From positions 78,849,552 to 78,913,551 of the forward strand of contig NC_057815.1 of the NCBI RefSeq assembly GCF_910594005.1: a DNA stretch of 64,000 nt. Direction: 5' to 3'. This stretch comes from Cervus elaphus (Eukaryota; Chordata; Mammalia; Artiodactyla; Cervidae). The notes under the pieces were generated by a model. It did no database searches. It was not told where the DNA came from and worked only from the letters and a program-made list of their open reading frames with translations. This document shows positions 32,745-42,904 of this stretch, one piece after another. Every line of letters begins with the position of its first letter. The stretch's first letter is position 1. The translations under genes were made by a program, and so were the position numbers.

Positions 32745-33210
32745 GAAAGAAGGGATCGATGTGTGGGTGGGTGAGAGGAGGGATAAAATGATGAATGGAT
32801 ATGTAGATGATGGATGGATGGATGAATAGATGATGTGTAAGTACATGTATGAACAGATATGTGGGTTATGGACAGATAGAGGGGAGAATAGTATATAGGT
32901 GGATGTGGATTTACAGAGAGATGTGAGAAGATTGAGAATAGATGGATGACAAGTTGTATGGGAGGGTGGTTGGAAGAAAATGTGGTTGGTGAATGGGTAG
33001 ACAAAAGGATAGGTAGTTGGATAAATGGCTGGACAGGAGGCTGGGTGCATGTGAGTGCATACTGGATGGACAGGAGGGTAGATAAATGTGTGAGCCCTGG
33101 AGAGATGTAAGATAAAATGGGTAGATAGAGGAATCTGTGGGTGTTTGGGAGGATGAGTGAGAGTGAGTAAGCCAAGGAGGAATGGATGGATGGAGCCAGG
33201 TGCCAGCCTG
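32745..33210. repeat. Degenerate TGGA/GGAT microsatellite upstream of CD44
   Basis: Runs of GGATGGATGGATGAATAGATG and many GATA/GGTTG variants over ~460 bp. The 173- and 253-aa minus-strand ORFs rich in IHP and PSI are translations of this repeat. Confidence 0.85.
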
Positions 33211-33214
33211 GGAC

Positions 33215-33559
33215 CGGAAAATGATGCACAGGTCAGTAGAGCCAAATACCAGCCCCATGGCTGGCTACCATTGGCTTTCTCCGAGGAGTCCTGGTAAGAA
33301 TCAAAAGTCCACCTGAAGCGTGTTAATGAACTCCCTTCTCTTTCAAGGGAAGGTCGATGAGCTCTTCCTCCCTCCCCTGGAAGAATCGCAAGCTCCCAAC
33401 CATGGGCAGGGAAAAACCACATTTCCACTGTCCCAGCCCCTCTCCCAGAATATCCAGCTGCCTGTGAAACCCACAAAGAGTTCCCCAGCCTGAGTCAAAG
33501 GAGAAACTTTCGCGGAGGGGAGAGGCCAGAGGCTGAACCCAAAGGGGCGAGGTTTCAGG
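33215..33559. other. Proximal upstream DNA of CD44
   Basis: Non-repeat; includes the AP-1 site at 33491. GC rises toward the CpG island. Confidence 0.5.
33491..33497 (+). promoter_or_regulatory. AP-1 site (TGAGTCA) upstream of CD44 5'UTR
   Basis: Exact TGAGTCA about 115 bp upstream of the inferred 5'UTR start. AP-1 is an established activator of CD44; binding here is inferred from the motif only. Confidence 0.5.
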
Positions 33560-33702
33560 ACTCAGTCATTCCCTCCTGCGTCCAGAGGCTGCGCTCCCAG
33601 CCGCCAGGCGAGGAAAGTCGGTGAGTCCTGGGTGCACGGGGACCCCTCGACTCTCCGGGGTGCGCGCCCAGGCACCCCGCTTTATTATCTCGGGAGACAA
33701 CA

Positions 33703-33714
33703 GGGCGGGGGCGG
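33703..33714 (+). promoter_or_regulatory. GC box with exact EGR1 9-mer
   Basis: GGGCGGGGGCGG contains the EGR1 consensus GCGGGGGCG at 33705-33713 and overlaps Sp1-type GC boxes, about 290 bp upstream of the ATG. EGR1 control of CD44 transcription is reported in the literature for activated lymphocytes; occupancy of this particular site is inference. The G-rich strand also forms a G-quadruplex motif running to 33725. Confidence 0.6.
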
Positions 33715-33765
33715 AGGGGCCAGGGCTAAGGAGAGCTGGTACGTCTTTAAACTTCTGCCGGCTGC

Positions 33766-33772
33766 TTAGTCA
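33766..33772 (+). promoter_or_regulatory. AP-1-like site TTAGTCA in CD44 5'UTR
   Basis: TTAGTCA within GCTGCTTAGTCACAGC, a block that seems conserved with the human 5'UTR. It differs by one base from the AP-1 consensus. Conservation supports a function, but this could simply be conserved UTR. Confidence 0.35.
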
Positions 33773-33837
33773 CAGCCCCCTCGCTTGGGTGTGTCCTCCC
33801 TCGCTCCCTCCCTCTTAGGTCACTCTCTCAACCCTCG

Positions 33838-33845
33838 AATAAAAA
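33838..33845 (+). promoter_or_regulatory. TATA-like AATAAAAA inside the CD44 5'UTR
   Basis: AATAAAAA lies 153-160 bp upstream of the ATG in an otherwise GC-rich region and appears conserved with human. It could support a minor downstream start around 33868-33875, still upstream of the ATG. It also matches the AATAAA poly(A) hexamer, but nothing suggests 3' end formation. Confidence 0.3.
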
Positions 33846-33997
33846 CTGCACCCAACTTCCGAGGCGCCCTCATTGCCAGCCGGACCCCAGCCTCCGACAG
33901 GTTCGGGCGCCCTGCTTGCCCCGTGCTCCGCCGGCCCCCGCCCAGCGCCCGGCCCCTCCGGCTCCACTCCGCTCGCTCTGTCGGTCGCTCCGACGCC

Positions 33998-34064
33998 ATG
34001 GACACGTTTTGGTGGCGCGCAGCGTGGGGACTCTGCCTCGTGCAGCTGAGCCTGGCACAGATCG
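33998..34064 (+). CDS. CD44: CD44 exon 1 coding part (signal peptide), 5' end of gene
   Basis: Seen: ATG at 33998 with a good initiation context (G at -3 and G at +4) opens a 22-codon frame reading MDTFWWRAAWGLCLVQLSLA then Q-I, and ends one base into a codon at the donor ATCG|GTGAGT (34064/34065), a phase-1 intron. Family knowledge: human CD44 exon 1 has the same 67-nt coding length, the same phase and a nearly identical leader; CD44 is a type I membrane glycoprotein that binds hyaluronan through a Link domain encoded by later exons. The 20 residues form a secretory signal peptide with a hydrophobic core and likely cleavage after the final Ala, leaving Gln as the mature N-terminus. The rest of the protein is outside the window. 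No ATG occurs in the roughly 390 nt upstream, so the start is unambiguous. The gene runs rightward into intron 1. Confidence 0.96.
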
Positions 34065-34399
34065 GTGAGTGCCCGCCCGGACGGGAGGGAGTGGTCCGGA
34101 CCCAGCCGGCAGGCAGCCGCGCGGGCTCCGTTGGCCCTAGGGGGGTCGGGGTCAGGTGGGCGGCGAGCGGCTGGGATTTGGCGAAGGACGACCGGGCGAG
34201 GATTTGCGCTAAGCTCTTGGAGAGCCTGTCGGTGGGAAGCACCGTTTTGTGGACCGGCAAGGAGAAAGAGCGCAGAAAAGTTTGCTGGGCAGCAGGCTGC
34301 TGGCGCGCGGTTTGGGGTGGGGTGGTTGGAGCCGCTGGAGCTCAAGGCAGAGAGGAACTGTGCTCCTGGGTGCGCGCAGCCTGTGTCTGGATTAACAGG

Positions 34400-35250
34400 C
34401 TCCTGTGCCCAAGGGCGCTTGAAGCCAGGCTGCGCAGGGCAGGGACAGGGGCCGGGGTAGGGACAGGGGTGTTGGCGAGGTGGCCACAGAGATGGGCACT
34501 GTTGCCATGTGTGAGATTTGGTGGCAGCGAGCTTCCCAGAAAGGGATCCTGAGTTCCTGTGGCTCCCCCATTTCACCTAGGTTCCAAAGCTCTTACAGTT
34601 GGCTCAAGTCACTAACAATCTTAACGCTTGTGGGAACTTGAACCTTCTCTGCGTCAAGGTTCTGGGTCGCCACGAGGTGCCAGCCTGGGGCAGGGAGTGT
34701 GAGTAGGAGAGGCAGTGACTCGGCCAGCTGCTCCATCCTGGCAAGCTCCCGCAGGCTGCCAATCAGTTAGGGGAAATCCAGACTGTCATGTGCCTCCCAA
34801 TTGGTGCCTGGCAGCCTCGGAGCAGGACAGGGGAGCAGGCTCCTGGGTGGCATCAGGGATCCGGGAGCCGGTATCCCAGCTCCACAGGGTCTGTACCTCT
34901 CAAGGGCTGTCGAGGGGGTGGCTGTGTGTGAGGTATTCTGGCAGGGCTGAACTCCAAGCATTCCTTTTCTTTGTCTTTATATGTACAGATAATTACATGG
35001 CTGATTTGCTTATCGCTAGCAAAATTAATTTTTCTTTTAAGAAGTGCCAGCTGGGTCATTAAGACAGCTCAACCTATGGTTAATTCTACTCAGCAAGTGT
35101 TTATTAAACCCAGCTCTGGGGGTACCAGGAAAGTAAGAGACACAGTCCTACCGGGATACTTTAGACTGAGGATAAGTGAGGGTCTAGGATTTAGATTCCT
35201 GAATCTGAAAAATAGTAATTAATAACAATGATTAACAGTAATCAGAATGA
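34400..35250. other. Start of CD44 intron 1, no recognised repeat
   Basis: Mostly unique; a weak L2-like patch at 35080-35150. Confidence 0.4.
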
Positions 35251-35254
35251 CAGC

Positions 35255-35480
35255 ACCAGCCCCCATTTATTATACATTTGGGCTGGACCAGGCACTGTGC
35301 TAAATTCTTTACATGTGTTATCTCGTTTCACCCGCAACAATGGCCCTCTGAGAAGTGTCCTGTCGTTAGCCCTGTTTTACAGGAGGGCAGCAAACTGAAG
35401 CTCAGAGAGGGTTAAGTGACTTGCCTGTGTTCACACAGTCAGAAGACTGCTAGTCCTGTGAACCAAGCTTCTTTGCCTGT
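35255..35480 (-). repeat. MIR SINE
   Basis: CCAGGCACTGTGCTAAATTC, ACTGAAGCTCAGAGAGGGTTA and TGTGTTCACACAGTCAGAAG. Nearly full length. Confidence 0.9.
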
Positions 35481-35484
35481 TGCT

Positions 35485-37330
35485 TAGTTAGCACTGGTTA
35501 AGCTGTATGTATGACATGGACAAACTCAGAGAGGTTTTACAGAAGGAGATGGTGGACCAGAGGCTTTAGAGGAGGCTTTCAAAGGGAACTGGAGCGCCAA
35601 GGAACTCTTGAAAGGCAGCAAGACTTGGGATGGGAGAGAGTAGGGGAAGATTTCCAGGAGAGCTGTGAGCCTGGCCTCAGGGAAGAACTTGAGCCAGGCT
35701 GGTGTCTCCCTGGCCTATAGGGAAGTCTATTTATATGTTACCTCCCCAGGGCATCTTCTGCTTTGCTTCTGAGGATTCTGACTCCTGACCCCTTCCATCC
35801 TGTAGCCCAGATGCTTCTAAAGGGCCCCATCCCCCGATATTTGGCACTGTCCTGACCCTTTAAGTCCCCGCTTCCCCCCAGATGGGCAGCCTTGCTTGTG
35901 CTCCGGGTTTCCGTGGTCCCTTTGGGCAGCGTCATTTGGAGGAAGCGCAAAAAAATGCCAGTAGCAATAACTGCCTGGGCCCAGGCTTTCATGTGCTTGT
36001 AAAGCTGTTTGGAAGGAACTGAGACTTGGAAAGGAGATGTGACTTAACAGTGGGCTCGGGCTGGGCAGGCAGAGAGAGGAAGGACAAAGAGGAGGCGGGG
36101 AGACTCTCCTGGTGCCCCACCAGCGAAGGCGGTGGGCTCCAGAGGACAGTGTGGACATTTTGGCAAGTGGCAAGGCTTTGGGGAGGAAGAAAGGGTCTGA
36201 TCTTCATACTGAAAAGCAAGAAGTAGAGACATGGCCAAATACAGTTACGCAGCATTGGACCCAAACTCTCTTAAGTTGGAGAACAGATACCTTGAGCTAG
36301 CTTTCACACATGGAAGGAAGAAAGTGGCCCTGGGTAAAGGGCAGTGAAGGGAGCCCTCCGTACCTGTCTGCCTCCTTTCCTCTGTGGGTGAGGGGGTCCT
36401 TGCTAAAGAATTGTGCCCCTGGTATTTAGAAAGAGGGGTGCATCTGAGAACTCTGGGGTTTTGGGGGTGGCTGGCACCCTTCTGATCCCTCTGAGCACTA
36501 GAGACCCCTCTTTCTGGGAGTTAGACTTTTGACTGTGTTTTCCCAGGGGAAGCAGCAACAAAGCAAACCTCCATTCCCACTGAGGTTGGTTAGCATCAAT
36601 TAATTCAGTCGTTCCCCAAATACACAATGGACATCTTCCTTCCTGCAAAGGCATAGTGCCAAGTAGGTGTGTTTGAGTCTTGCTGCCAGTGGAAAAAGTT
36701 TCCCTTCTTTTTCCAAATTGGCCCACGCAATTTGGAGAGGCTGCTGGGCAGTGTGAAATTCTTAGTTTATGACAGATCCCTTTCCACTCATTCAAGAAAT
36801 ATTTCTTGACTCACTATTGTAGACTCCGAGATGGGGACTCCAAGGATCATTTAGAAAAACCCTTTTTTTTTCCCCCCCGAGGAGGAAACAGATCCCCAGA
36901 GAGAGAAAGGTGACTTCCCCTCTCTCAGGCTGAGTGTTAGCACAGGACGCTTTCCAAACCTCAGGTCTCTGAAATACCTTGATCCTCCAGGACTGAGCCC
37001 CACCTCCACTACTTAGAGTGGGTGGGGAATGTGTGGTCTACAGAGGTAGCAACGTTTGTTTCACACCTTAAATTACTGTCTTAAACGCTCCATACAATTT
37101 TATATTTTCCTCCACAATATATCCAGTTTGGGTTTAATGTAAGAATAAAGATGATAAATTTCTTCTTATCAAGCAAAGTGGCTGCTTTGGGGTAAACGCT
37201 CTGTACTGTCCAGTGTCTCCTGGAGTGTTGGTGGATCCCTCTCACTTGGCAGCATCCCGGCTTTAAAAGCCTGACACTTGGTTCCTCTACGAAGTAGGGT
37301 CCTAAAAATGTAGGAAATACCATTTACCAA
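35485..37330. other. CD44 intron 1, mostly unique
   Basis: Possible old L2 at 36780-36830 and MIR at 36870-36960, both weak. AP-1 heptamer TGACTCA at 36807-36813. Confidence 0.4.
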
Positions 37331-37333
37331 GCA

Positions 37334-37540
37334 CTGACCCTGGTGGCTCAGTGGTAAAGAATCCGCCTGCAAGGCAGGAGATGTAGGAGATGTGGGTTCG
37401 ATCCCTGGCTCAGAAAGATCCCCTGGAAGAGGAAATGACAACCCACTCCAGTATGCTTGCCTGGAAAACCCCATGGACAGAGGAGCCTGGACGGCTTCAC
37501 AGTTCATGGGGTCACAAAGAGTCAGACACAACTGAGCTCA
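37334..37540 (+). repeat. Bov-tA SINE
   Basis: Full + copy; the head contains a small GAGATGTAGGAGATG duplication. Confidence 0.93.
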
Positions 37541-37589
37541 CACGCACACAGCTTCATAGGAGGCATTCAGCCATGGGCTTTGAACAGGT

Positions 37590-37735
37590 TATCCTATATA
37601 AGCTTCAAAACAGTCCTGTGTATGTTTAGCAATCTTTTCATTCCATTTTCTAGATAAAGAAGTTGAGAGGCTCAGGGAGATGGAATAACTTGCCTGAAGA
37701 CACACAGCTAGTATGAGTGATGGAGTTGGGGTCCT
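37590..37735 (-). repeat. MIR SINE
   Basis: AAGTTGAGAGGCTCAGGGAG and ACTTGCCTGAAGACACACAGC. Confidence 0.8.
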
Positions 37736-37739
37736 CTGA

Positions 37740-39668
37740 TGTCTCACATCCTCTGTGTTAGAGTCCAGTGCCTGTGTTCCTTTGATTCATTATTTGCCTC
37801 TGAAGGACTCTGGAAATTGTGTGAGGCCAGCAAACGTGAAGCCTGTGATGAGTGGCTTTCCTCTTCCCCAGCAGGCTGAGAGCTCTTAGCTCCCCTGCTC
37901 TGCCCTGGCCTGTCTCTTTTCCAGTCCTGGCCGCAGCTGTCGAGAGATGCCAACCTAGCTATTTGTTACTAAAATAAGTCAATTCCCTTATCAGAGTCCA
38001 GCTGCCCTTCTAGACATGTGCTCATTTGCAGGCTTGGAAAAAAGGGAGAGGCTGTTCCTTGTCTAAGAGACAAGTCAGGGCAAGGCTTTCTGCCTGGAAA
38101 TGGAAAAAAAAAAGGGCCGGGGGTCTTGCAGAGGCTCTGACCCTGCAAGCATTCTAGGTGCAATGACCCAGGAAGCTCCCTTGTTACATGCTCAGTGAAA
38201 ACCCTCAGCCTTTAGCAGGTTGTGTGTGCCCCAGTGAGGGGGAGTGTCAAGGCCCCCGGTGATGGGCTGAAAAGGTTCTCTAGAAAAGGCAAGGATCTTG
38301 AACGGAAAGTCAGTGTGGGGTGCTAGGTGACACGTGGCCACTCAAGTGAGATTTCAGTTTGGCCTTGACTGTCAGACGGTTCCAGGTGGGGAGTCCCTGA
38401 TGAAGAGGAGGTTGTGGGAGGGACCGAGCCTCCCCCCGGCCACCCATCCTGGCTGGGATGGGGGCTGAGTTACAGGCTTACCCCTGTGTTTCCCCGCATC
38501 TATTTAGTTGACTCCACCCAGAGACTGAAAGGGAAGTGGGTCTTGTGAAAGAATGAACTGAAGCAGGTGGCAAATCCCGCCACCAAGTGGAGTTCTCAAA
38601 GGGGATCTTTTCTGCTTCAGAGAGAACGTCTGAGGAGTTGCAGAGCCAGTGCTGATGACTCAATTTCCTCTGTGTCTATGCTTCAGTGGGAAACACACCA
38701 GTGTTCTCTAGACTCGCCAGGGGAGGCTGATGCCTCCAACCTTAAATTGGAACGCCACTCTTAATCCCTTAGCACGTTGATATTTTTCTTAAAAAGTGTG
38801 CTCCCTTGAAGCGGCCCAGCAAGGATTTGGGAAGCCAGCCCAATCTGCCAGAGTAAAGAAGGGGTGTTTTCTTAAGTGTGTGGTTGTGGGATCTGGCTTG
38901 GCATGGACACAGCGGTTGGGAACTCTGGATTTTCCAGGAGGGTCAGGATTTCAAACATGCATATATTCTACCAGTTGAAGTCCAGTGTATATTTTGACTT
39001 AATACAGATTTTTTTTCTACAAATAAGTTGCATGACTTTGTGTGATTAGAAGTCAGAAACTGGCATGAATTTTTGCATAAGTGAAAATCACATCTCTACA
39101 GCTCATGAATCAGCCTAATTAAATTACTATCCAATTAAATTACTGTCTGGTTCAGAAAATTTATACTTTGGAGAGGAACATTTGTGCCCCTCTGCTGTCT
39201 CTTTCTTGATCATCCCAATATGTGAAGCCCCAAGAAAAATGACATACTGGGTTTTTGCTGGCTAGGTGTGGACATATACATGGTGGGTGTGCCCATAGGC
39301 ATGTAAGTATCTGAATGCATGTGTCTACCCATGATGTGGTATTGCTGGTTGGTCATTAAGCTTGTATAAAGTGTCGTCTGTGGGTCCCACACCGTACTGG
39401 GTATCACAGGGGAATTAAATGTGAGAGATGCGGGACTCTATCCAAGAACCTTAAGGTTCTCCATGTGGAACACCGTACCAAGGAGTGACAGCCTGGCCAA
39501 CTAGGACCACAGGATGGACAGCCTTCCCGAGCTGAGGCACAGCCAGGAGGGCTGGGGGTCTCAAGTGATGGGGAAGAGGAGGGGTCCATGTGCACAAGAG
39601 AAGATTTGAGCATCTGAAAAAGGGGGAATGAGCTCGGGCTGTGTGTATTTCTGTTTCCCTGCGGTTCA
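37740..39668. other. CD44 intron 1, long repeat-poor stretch
   Basis: No transposon recognised for ~1.9 kb. AP-1 heptamer TGACTCA at 38656-38662. This is the longest repeat-poor part of the intron shown. Confidence 0.4.
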
Positions 39669-39671
39669 TTT

Positions 39672-39868
39672 GGGCTTCCCTGGTGGCTCAGAGGTTAGAG
39701 CATCTGCCTCTAATGCGGGAGACCCGGGTTAGATCCCTGGGTTGGGAAGATCCCCTGGAGAAGGAAATGGTAACCCACTCCAGTATTCTTGTCTGGAGAA
39801 TCCCGTGGATGGAGGAGCCTGGTAGGCTACAGTCCACGGGGTCGCAAAGAGTCAGACACGACTGAGCA
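39672..39868 (+). repeat. Bov-tA SINE with target duplication
   Basis: Flanked by GTTCATTT (39664-39671) and GTTCGTTT (39869-39876). Confidence 0.95.
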
Positions 39869-39889
39869 GTTCGTTTACCGACTCTCGAG

Positions 39890-40050
39890 CAAGTTCATTA
39901 ACCAGACAACATATCAGCAAAAGCTCACGCACTTGCTGCCTATTTGGTGCACCAAGCGATTAGGTCTTGGGAGCTCATGGTCAACAGGGCATAGTCCCTG
40001 CTCTCAAGTAGCTTGTGGTCGAGTGGAGGGTTTCCTGGATAACAGCTGAC
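39890..40050 (-). repeat. L2-like fragment
   Basis: GGGCATAGTCCCTGCTCTCAA, AGTAGCTTGTGGTCGAGTGG fits reverse L2. Confidence 0.45.
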
Positions 40051-40084
40051 GGTGCATCTCTGGTTTATTCACACTTTAGATTCT

Positions 40085-40167
40085 GATAGTGCACGCCTGC
40101 CACCATCACCTCCCTCCCCCCCTCCCCCTGCCTCCTGGCCAGGTGTGACAGCCTATATCGCCTCCAG
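40085..40167 (-). repeat. MER20 hAT fossil, left part
   Basis: C-rich run then GGTGTGACAGCCTATATCGC, matching reverse MER20 up to the BovB insertion point at GCCTCCAG. Confidence 0.6.
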
Positions 40168-41135
40168 TCAGTTCAGTTCAGCTCAGTTCAGTCGCTCAGT
40201 CGTGTCCGACTCTTTGCGACCCCATGAATCGCAGCACGCCAGGCTTCCCTGTCCATCACAGACTCCTGGAGCTTACTCAAACTCATCCCCATCGAGTCGG
40301 TGATGCAATCCAACCACCTCATCCTCTGTCGTCCCCTTCTCCTCCTGCCCTCAATCCCTCCCAGCATCAGGGTCTTTTCTAATGAGTCAGCTCTTTGCAT
40401 GAGGTGGCCAAAGTATTGGAGTTTGAGCTTCAGCATCAGTCCTTCCAGTGAACACCCAGGACTGATCTCCTTTAGGATGGACTGGTTGGATCTCCTTGCA
40501 GTCCAAGGGACTCTCAAGCGTCTTCTCCAATAGCACAGTTCAAAAGCATCAATTTTTTGGCACTCAGCTTTCTTCACAGTCCAACTCTCACATCCATACA
40601 TGACCACTGGAAAAACCATAGCCTTGACCAGACGGACCTTTGTTGGCAAAGTAATGTCTCTGCTTTTTAATATGCTATCTAAATTGGTCATAACTTTCCT
40701 TCCAAGGAGTAAGCATCTTTTAATTTCATGGCTGCAGTCACCATCTGCAGTGATTTTCGAGCCCAAAAAAATAAAGTCTGACACTGTTTCCACTGTCTCC
40801 CCATCTATTTCCCATGAGGTGATGGGACCAGATGCCATGATCTTAGTTTTCTGAGTGTTAAGCTTTAAGCTAACTTTTTCACTCTCCTCTTTCACTTTCA
40901 TCAAGAGGCTTTTTAGTTCCTCTTTACTCTCTGCCATAAGGGTGGTGTCATCTGCGTATCTAGGTGATTGATATTTCTCCCAGCAATCTTGATTCCAGTT
41001 TGTGCTTCTTCCAGCCCAGCATTTCTCATGATGTGCTCTGCATATAAGTTAAATAAGCAGGGTGACAATATACAGCCTTGATGTATTCCTTTTCCTATTT
41101 GGAACCAGTCTGTTGTTCCCTGTCCAGTTCTAACT
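40168..41135 (-). mobile_element. BovB LINE, 968 bp, inserted into MER20; 249-aa residual ORF
   Basis: Flanked by GCCTCCAG at 40160-40167 and 41136-41143. The reverse frame 40188-40937 is open for 249 codons and covers the C-terminal third of the LINE protein. The YADD catalytic motif (40947-40958) lies in the same frame, but a one-base deletion just upstream (TATCTAGGTGATTG where other copies have TCTGAGGTTATTG) breaks it. The 5' part is missing, so the copy is dead. Confidence 0.95.
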
Positions 41136-41191
41136 GCCTCCAGACATGGCCAAATGGGGGTGGTGATAAAGTCACCCCCAGCTGAGAATCC
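41136..41191 (-). repeat. MER20 hAT fossil, right end
   Basis: GACATGGCCAAATGGGGGTG then AAGTCACCCCCAGCTGAGAATC: the reverse MER20 terminus, continuing the fragment at 40085-40167. Confidence 0.75.
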
Positions 41192-41194
41192 CTG

Positions 41195-42625
41195 GCGTCA
41201 CTCAATGGTGGCCAGCCTCGTCTCTGACAAGGAGATATCTGGTCCTCATAGGCCCCCAGTTAATTAGCCTAAAAAATGCACAGGGAAATTAAGATCAATA
41301 AGCATATTTATCTTCTGAGGCCAAGAGGTGCTCATGACTTTCACACTTCTCATTGGCAGAAAACCCCAGACCAGATAGATCTTTTCTTATCTCTCTTCTG
41401 CAGTGTTGTGGGGGGGCCCCCTGACATCAGGGATGGAATCACATTCATTTTTGTAGTCTCAGAACCCAGTCCTGGCCCATATTTGTTATCTGTTACTGTT
41501 GAACTGAAATGAATATTTAGAATATAGAAATTACTACATCCAGGTATACGAAAACATGCTGCACAGTCTGCCGTGGAGGCAGAGGCCTTTATCTGTATAT
41601 GATAACGGTGCTGAGGACTGCCTTCAGGACAAGGCTGAGATGAGTGCTTGGCTGGACAGCTGCCCACCACAGGACTCGTTTTTGGTCTGCCCGAGTAGGG
41701 AGATCACCCATCTGTTTGTGGCTTTGGTGGCTGCTTGCCGTGACTGGGGACGTCTGTCTAAGGACAGGATGACTCACTTCTTGGCCAAGAAGGGAGTGGG
41801 AGCTAGGCTGGTTGATGACACCCAGTCCCACATTGAAACCTCAAAATAAAACACTCCTGGGCAGTGGCCCGCTTGGAACTCTGGCTTATTTTGGAGATGC
41901 TAATCTGACATTGGAGCTCTTGGGTGAGAGATCCACACTCTCCCTTCCAACCCCTCCAATGCGCCCCCCCCTCCAATTTCTGGAAGGTGTTAGCAGCTGG
42001 CAGAGAAGTGGAAGTACTTCCCAGAAGATCCTTGCCTTCTCTGTGGGTCTCCTGCAGCTACTAAAGGTCTTTAGCAAAGCCTGACATCTGATATGGAGGC
42101 CAGCGGTGCTTTGTCTCCGTGGAGCTTGCCATGAGTGAAGCTGACCACAAATGGGGCAGGTCCTGCCTACTCAGGGCTCATCCACCCTGTGAAACTTGGG
42201 GGCAGGATGAGGGGTGAGTGTCAGGGGGGTCCAGAACCTCACAAACCCAGATCTCCCTGAGTTTGGGGGTGCATTGGCTGCCTGGGTGTGTCCTCTTGAG
42301 GCAAGAGTCTCTCCTAAGAGCAAGTGTGGGCAGATATGTCCCAGGTGGGTGGGGAGGGGCTGAGTCACCAAGGAGGTAATTTGCAAAACCCAGGTCCCCA
42401 AAGCCTTTCCCGAGTCTTCAGCTTTTGACAGTGAACGTTAATTGCAAAATTCTAGGGAGAGAGAGAATTCACAGAGACCAGTGATTTTGAGACTTTGCCA
42501 TGGTGTCATGGTGAGTCTCCTTGAGCTGTGTGCCTGAAAGTTCATCCTTCTAACTCTCAACCTTTCTGGAGGGTTAGAGCTCTTATACCTTTTGTGTTTA
42601 TTTCTTTGCAGTCAGTTGTATATAT
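41195..42625. other. CD44 intron 1, mostly unique
   Basis: Weak L2-like patch at 41425-41520. AP-1 heptamers at 41770-41776 and 42361-42367. Confidence 0.4.
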
Positions 42626-42629
42626 TGGA

Positions 42630-42900
42630 GATACTGTCACTACTGTTAGTAATAATAGCAAACACAGAGTCCTGACCACATGCTGACATCATCCTGTTCC
42701 CTCTACTAACATGTTTAATCCATGCACTAACCTTAGGAAGGCATGCTCCTATTTCTCTTTTACATATGAGAAAACAGAAGCATAGAGAATTTGAGTAACT
42801 TGCCCAAGGCCACAGAGCTGGTAAGTAGTAGAGTCGGGTTTCAAGTCCAGGTGGTCTAGCTACAGGGTTCATGTCCTTACTGACTGCATTGCTCTGCCTT
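42630..42900 (-). repeat. MIR SINE
   Basis: ACAGAAGCATAGAGAATTTGA, ACTTGCCCAAGGCCACAGAG and GGTTTCAAGTCCAGGTGGTC. Confidence 0.88.
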
Positions 42901-42904
42901 CCTT

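Larger units (their letters stand above)
33609..33997 (+). other. CD44: CD44 5' untranslated region (start approximate)
   Basis: This stretch resembles the human CD44 5'UTR as I remember it, especially the blocks around TGCTTAGTCACAGCCCCC, TTGGGTGTGTCC, CTTAGGTCACT, CGAATAAAAACTGCA and CAACTTCCGAGG. The left edge is inferred from that similarity and could differ by tens of bases; CpG-island promoters usually start at several positions. There is no upstream ATG, so no upstream ORF should interfere with translation. GC content is high and rises toward the ATG. No intron separates it from the coding start. Confidence 0.75.
33560..34400. promoter_or_regulatory. CD44: CpG-rich CD44 promoter region (edges approximate)
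   Basis: CpG dinucleotides are frequent here and scarce in the flanks, the normal signature of a CpG-island promoter. It spans the inferred start, the 5'UTR, exon 1 and the first ~330 bp of intron 1. Long ORFs on both strands (for example 33785-34552 and 33815-34576) are by-products of GC-rich, stop-poor sequence and not genes. Edges were judged by eye. Confidence 0.85.

Noticed and set aside
32708..33476. 173- and 253-aa minus-strand ORFs rich in Ile, His, Pro and Ser
   Set aside because: Direct translation of the degenerate TGGA microsatellite.
33785..34576. Overlapping ORFs of 253-255 aa on both strands across the CD44 promoter and exon 1
   Set aside because: They arise from GC-rich, stop-poor CpG-island sequence, run through the CD44 splice donor, and match no family; only the 67-nt CD44 frame is supported.
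40188..40937. 249-aa minus-strand ORF as a possible host gene
   Set aside because: It is the C-terminal part of a truncated BovB LINE, with a broken frame just upstream and a target duplication around the element.
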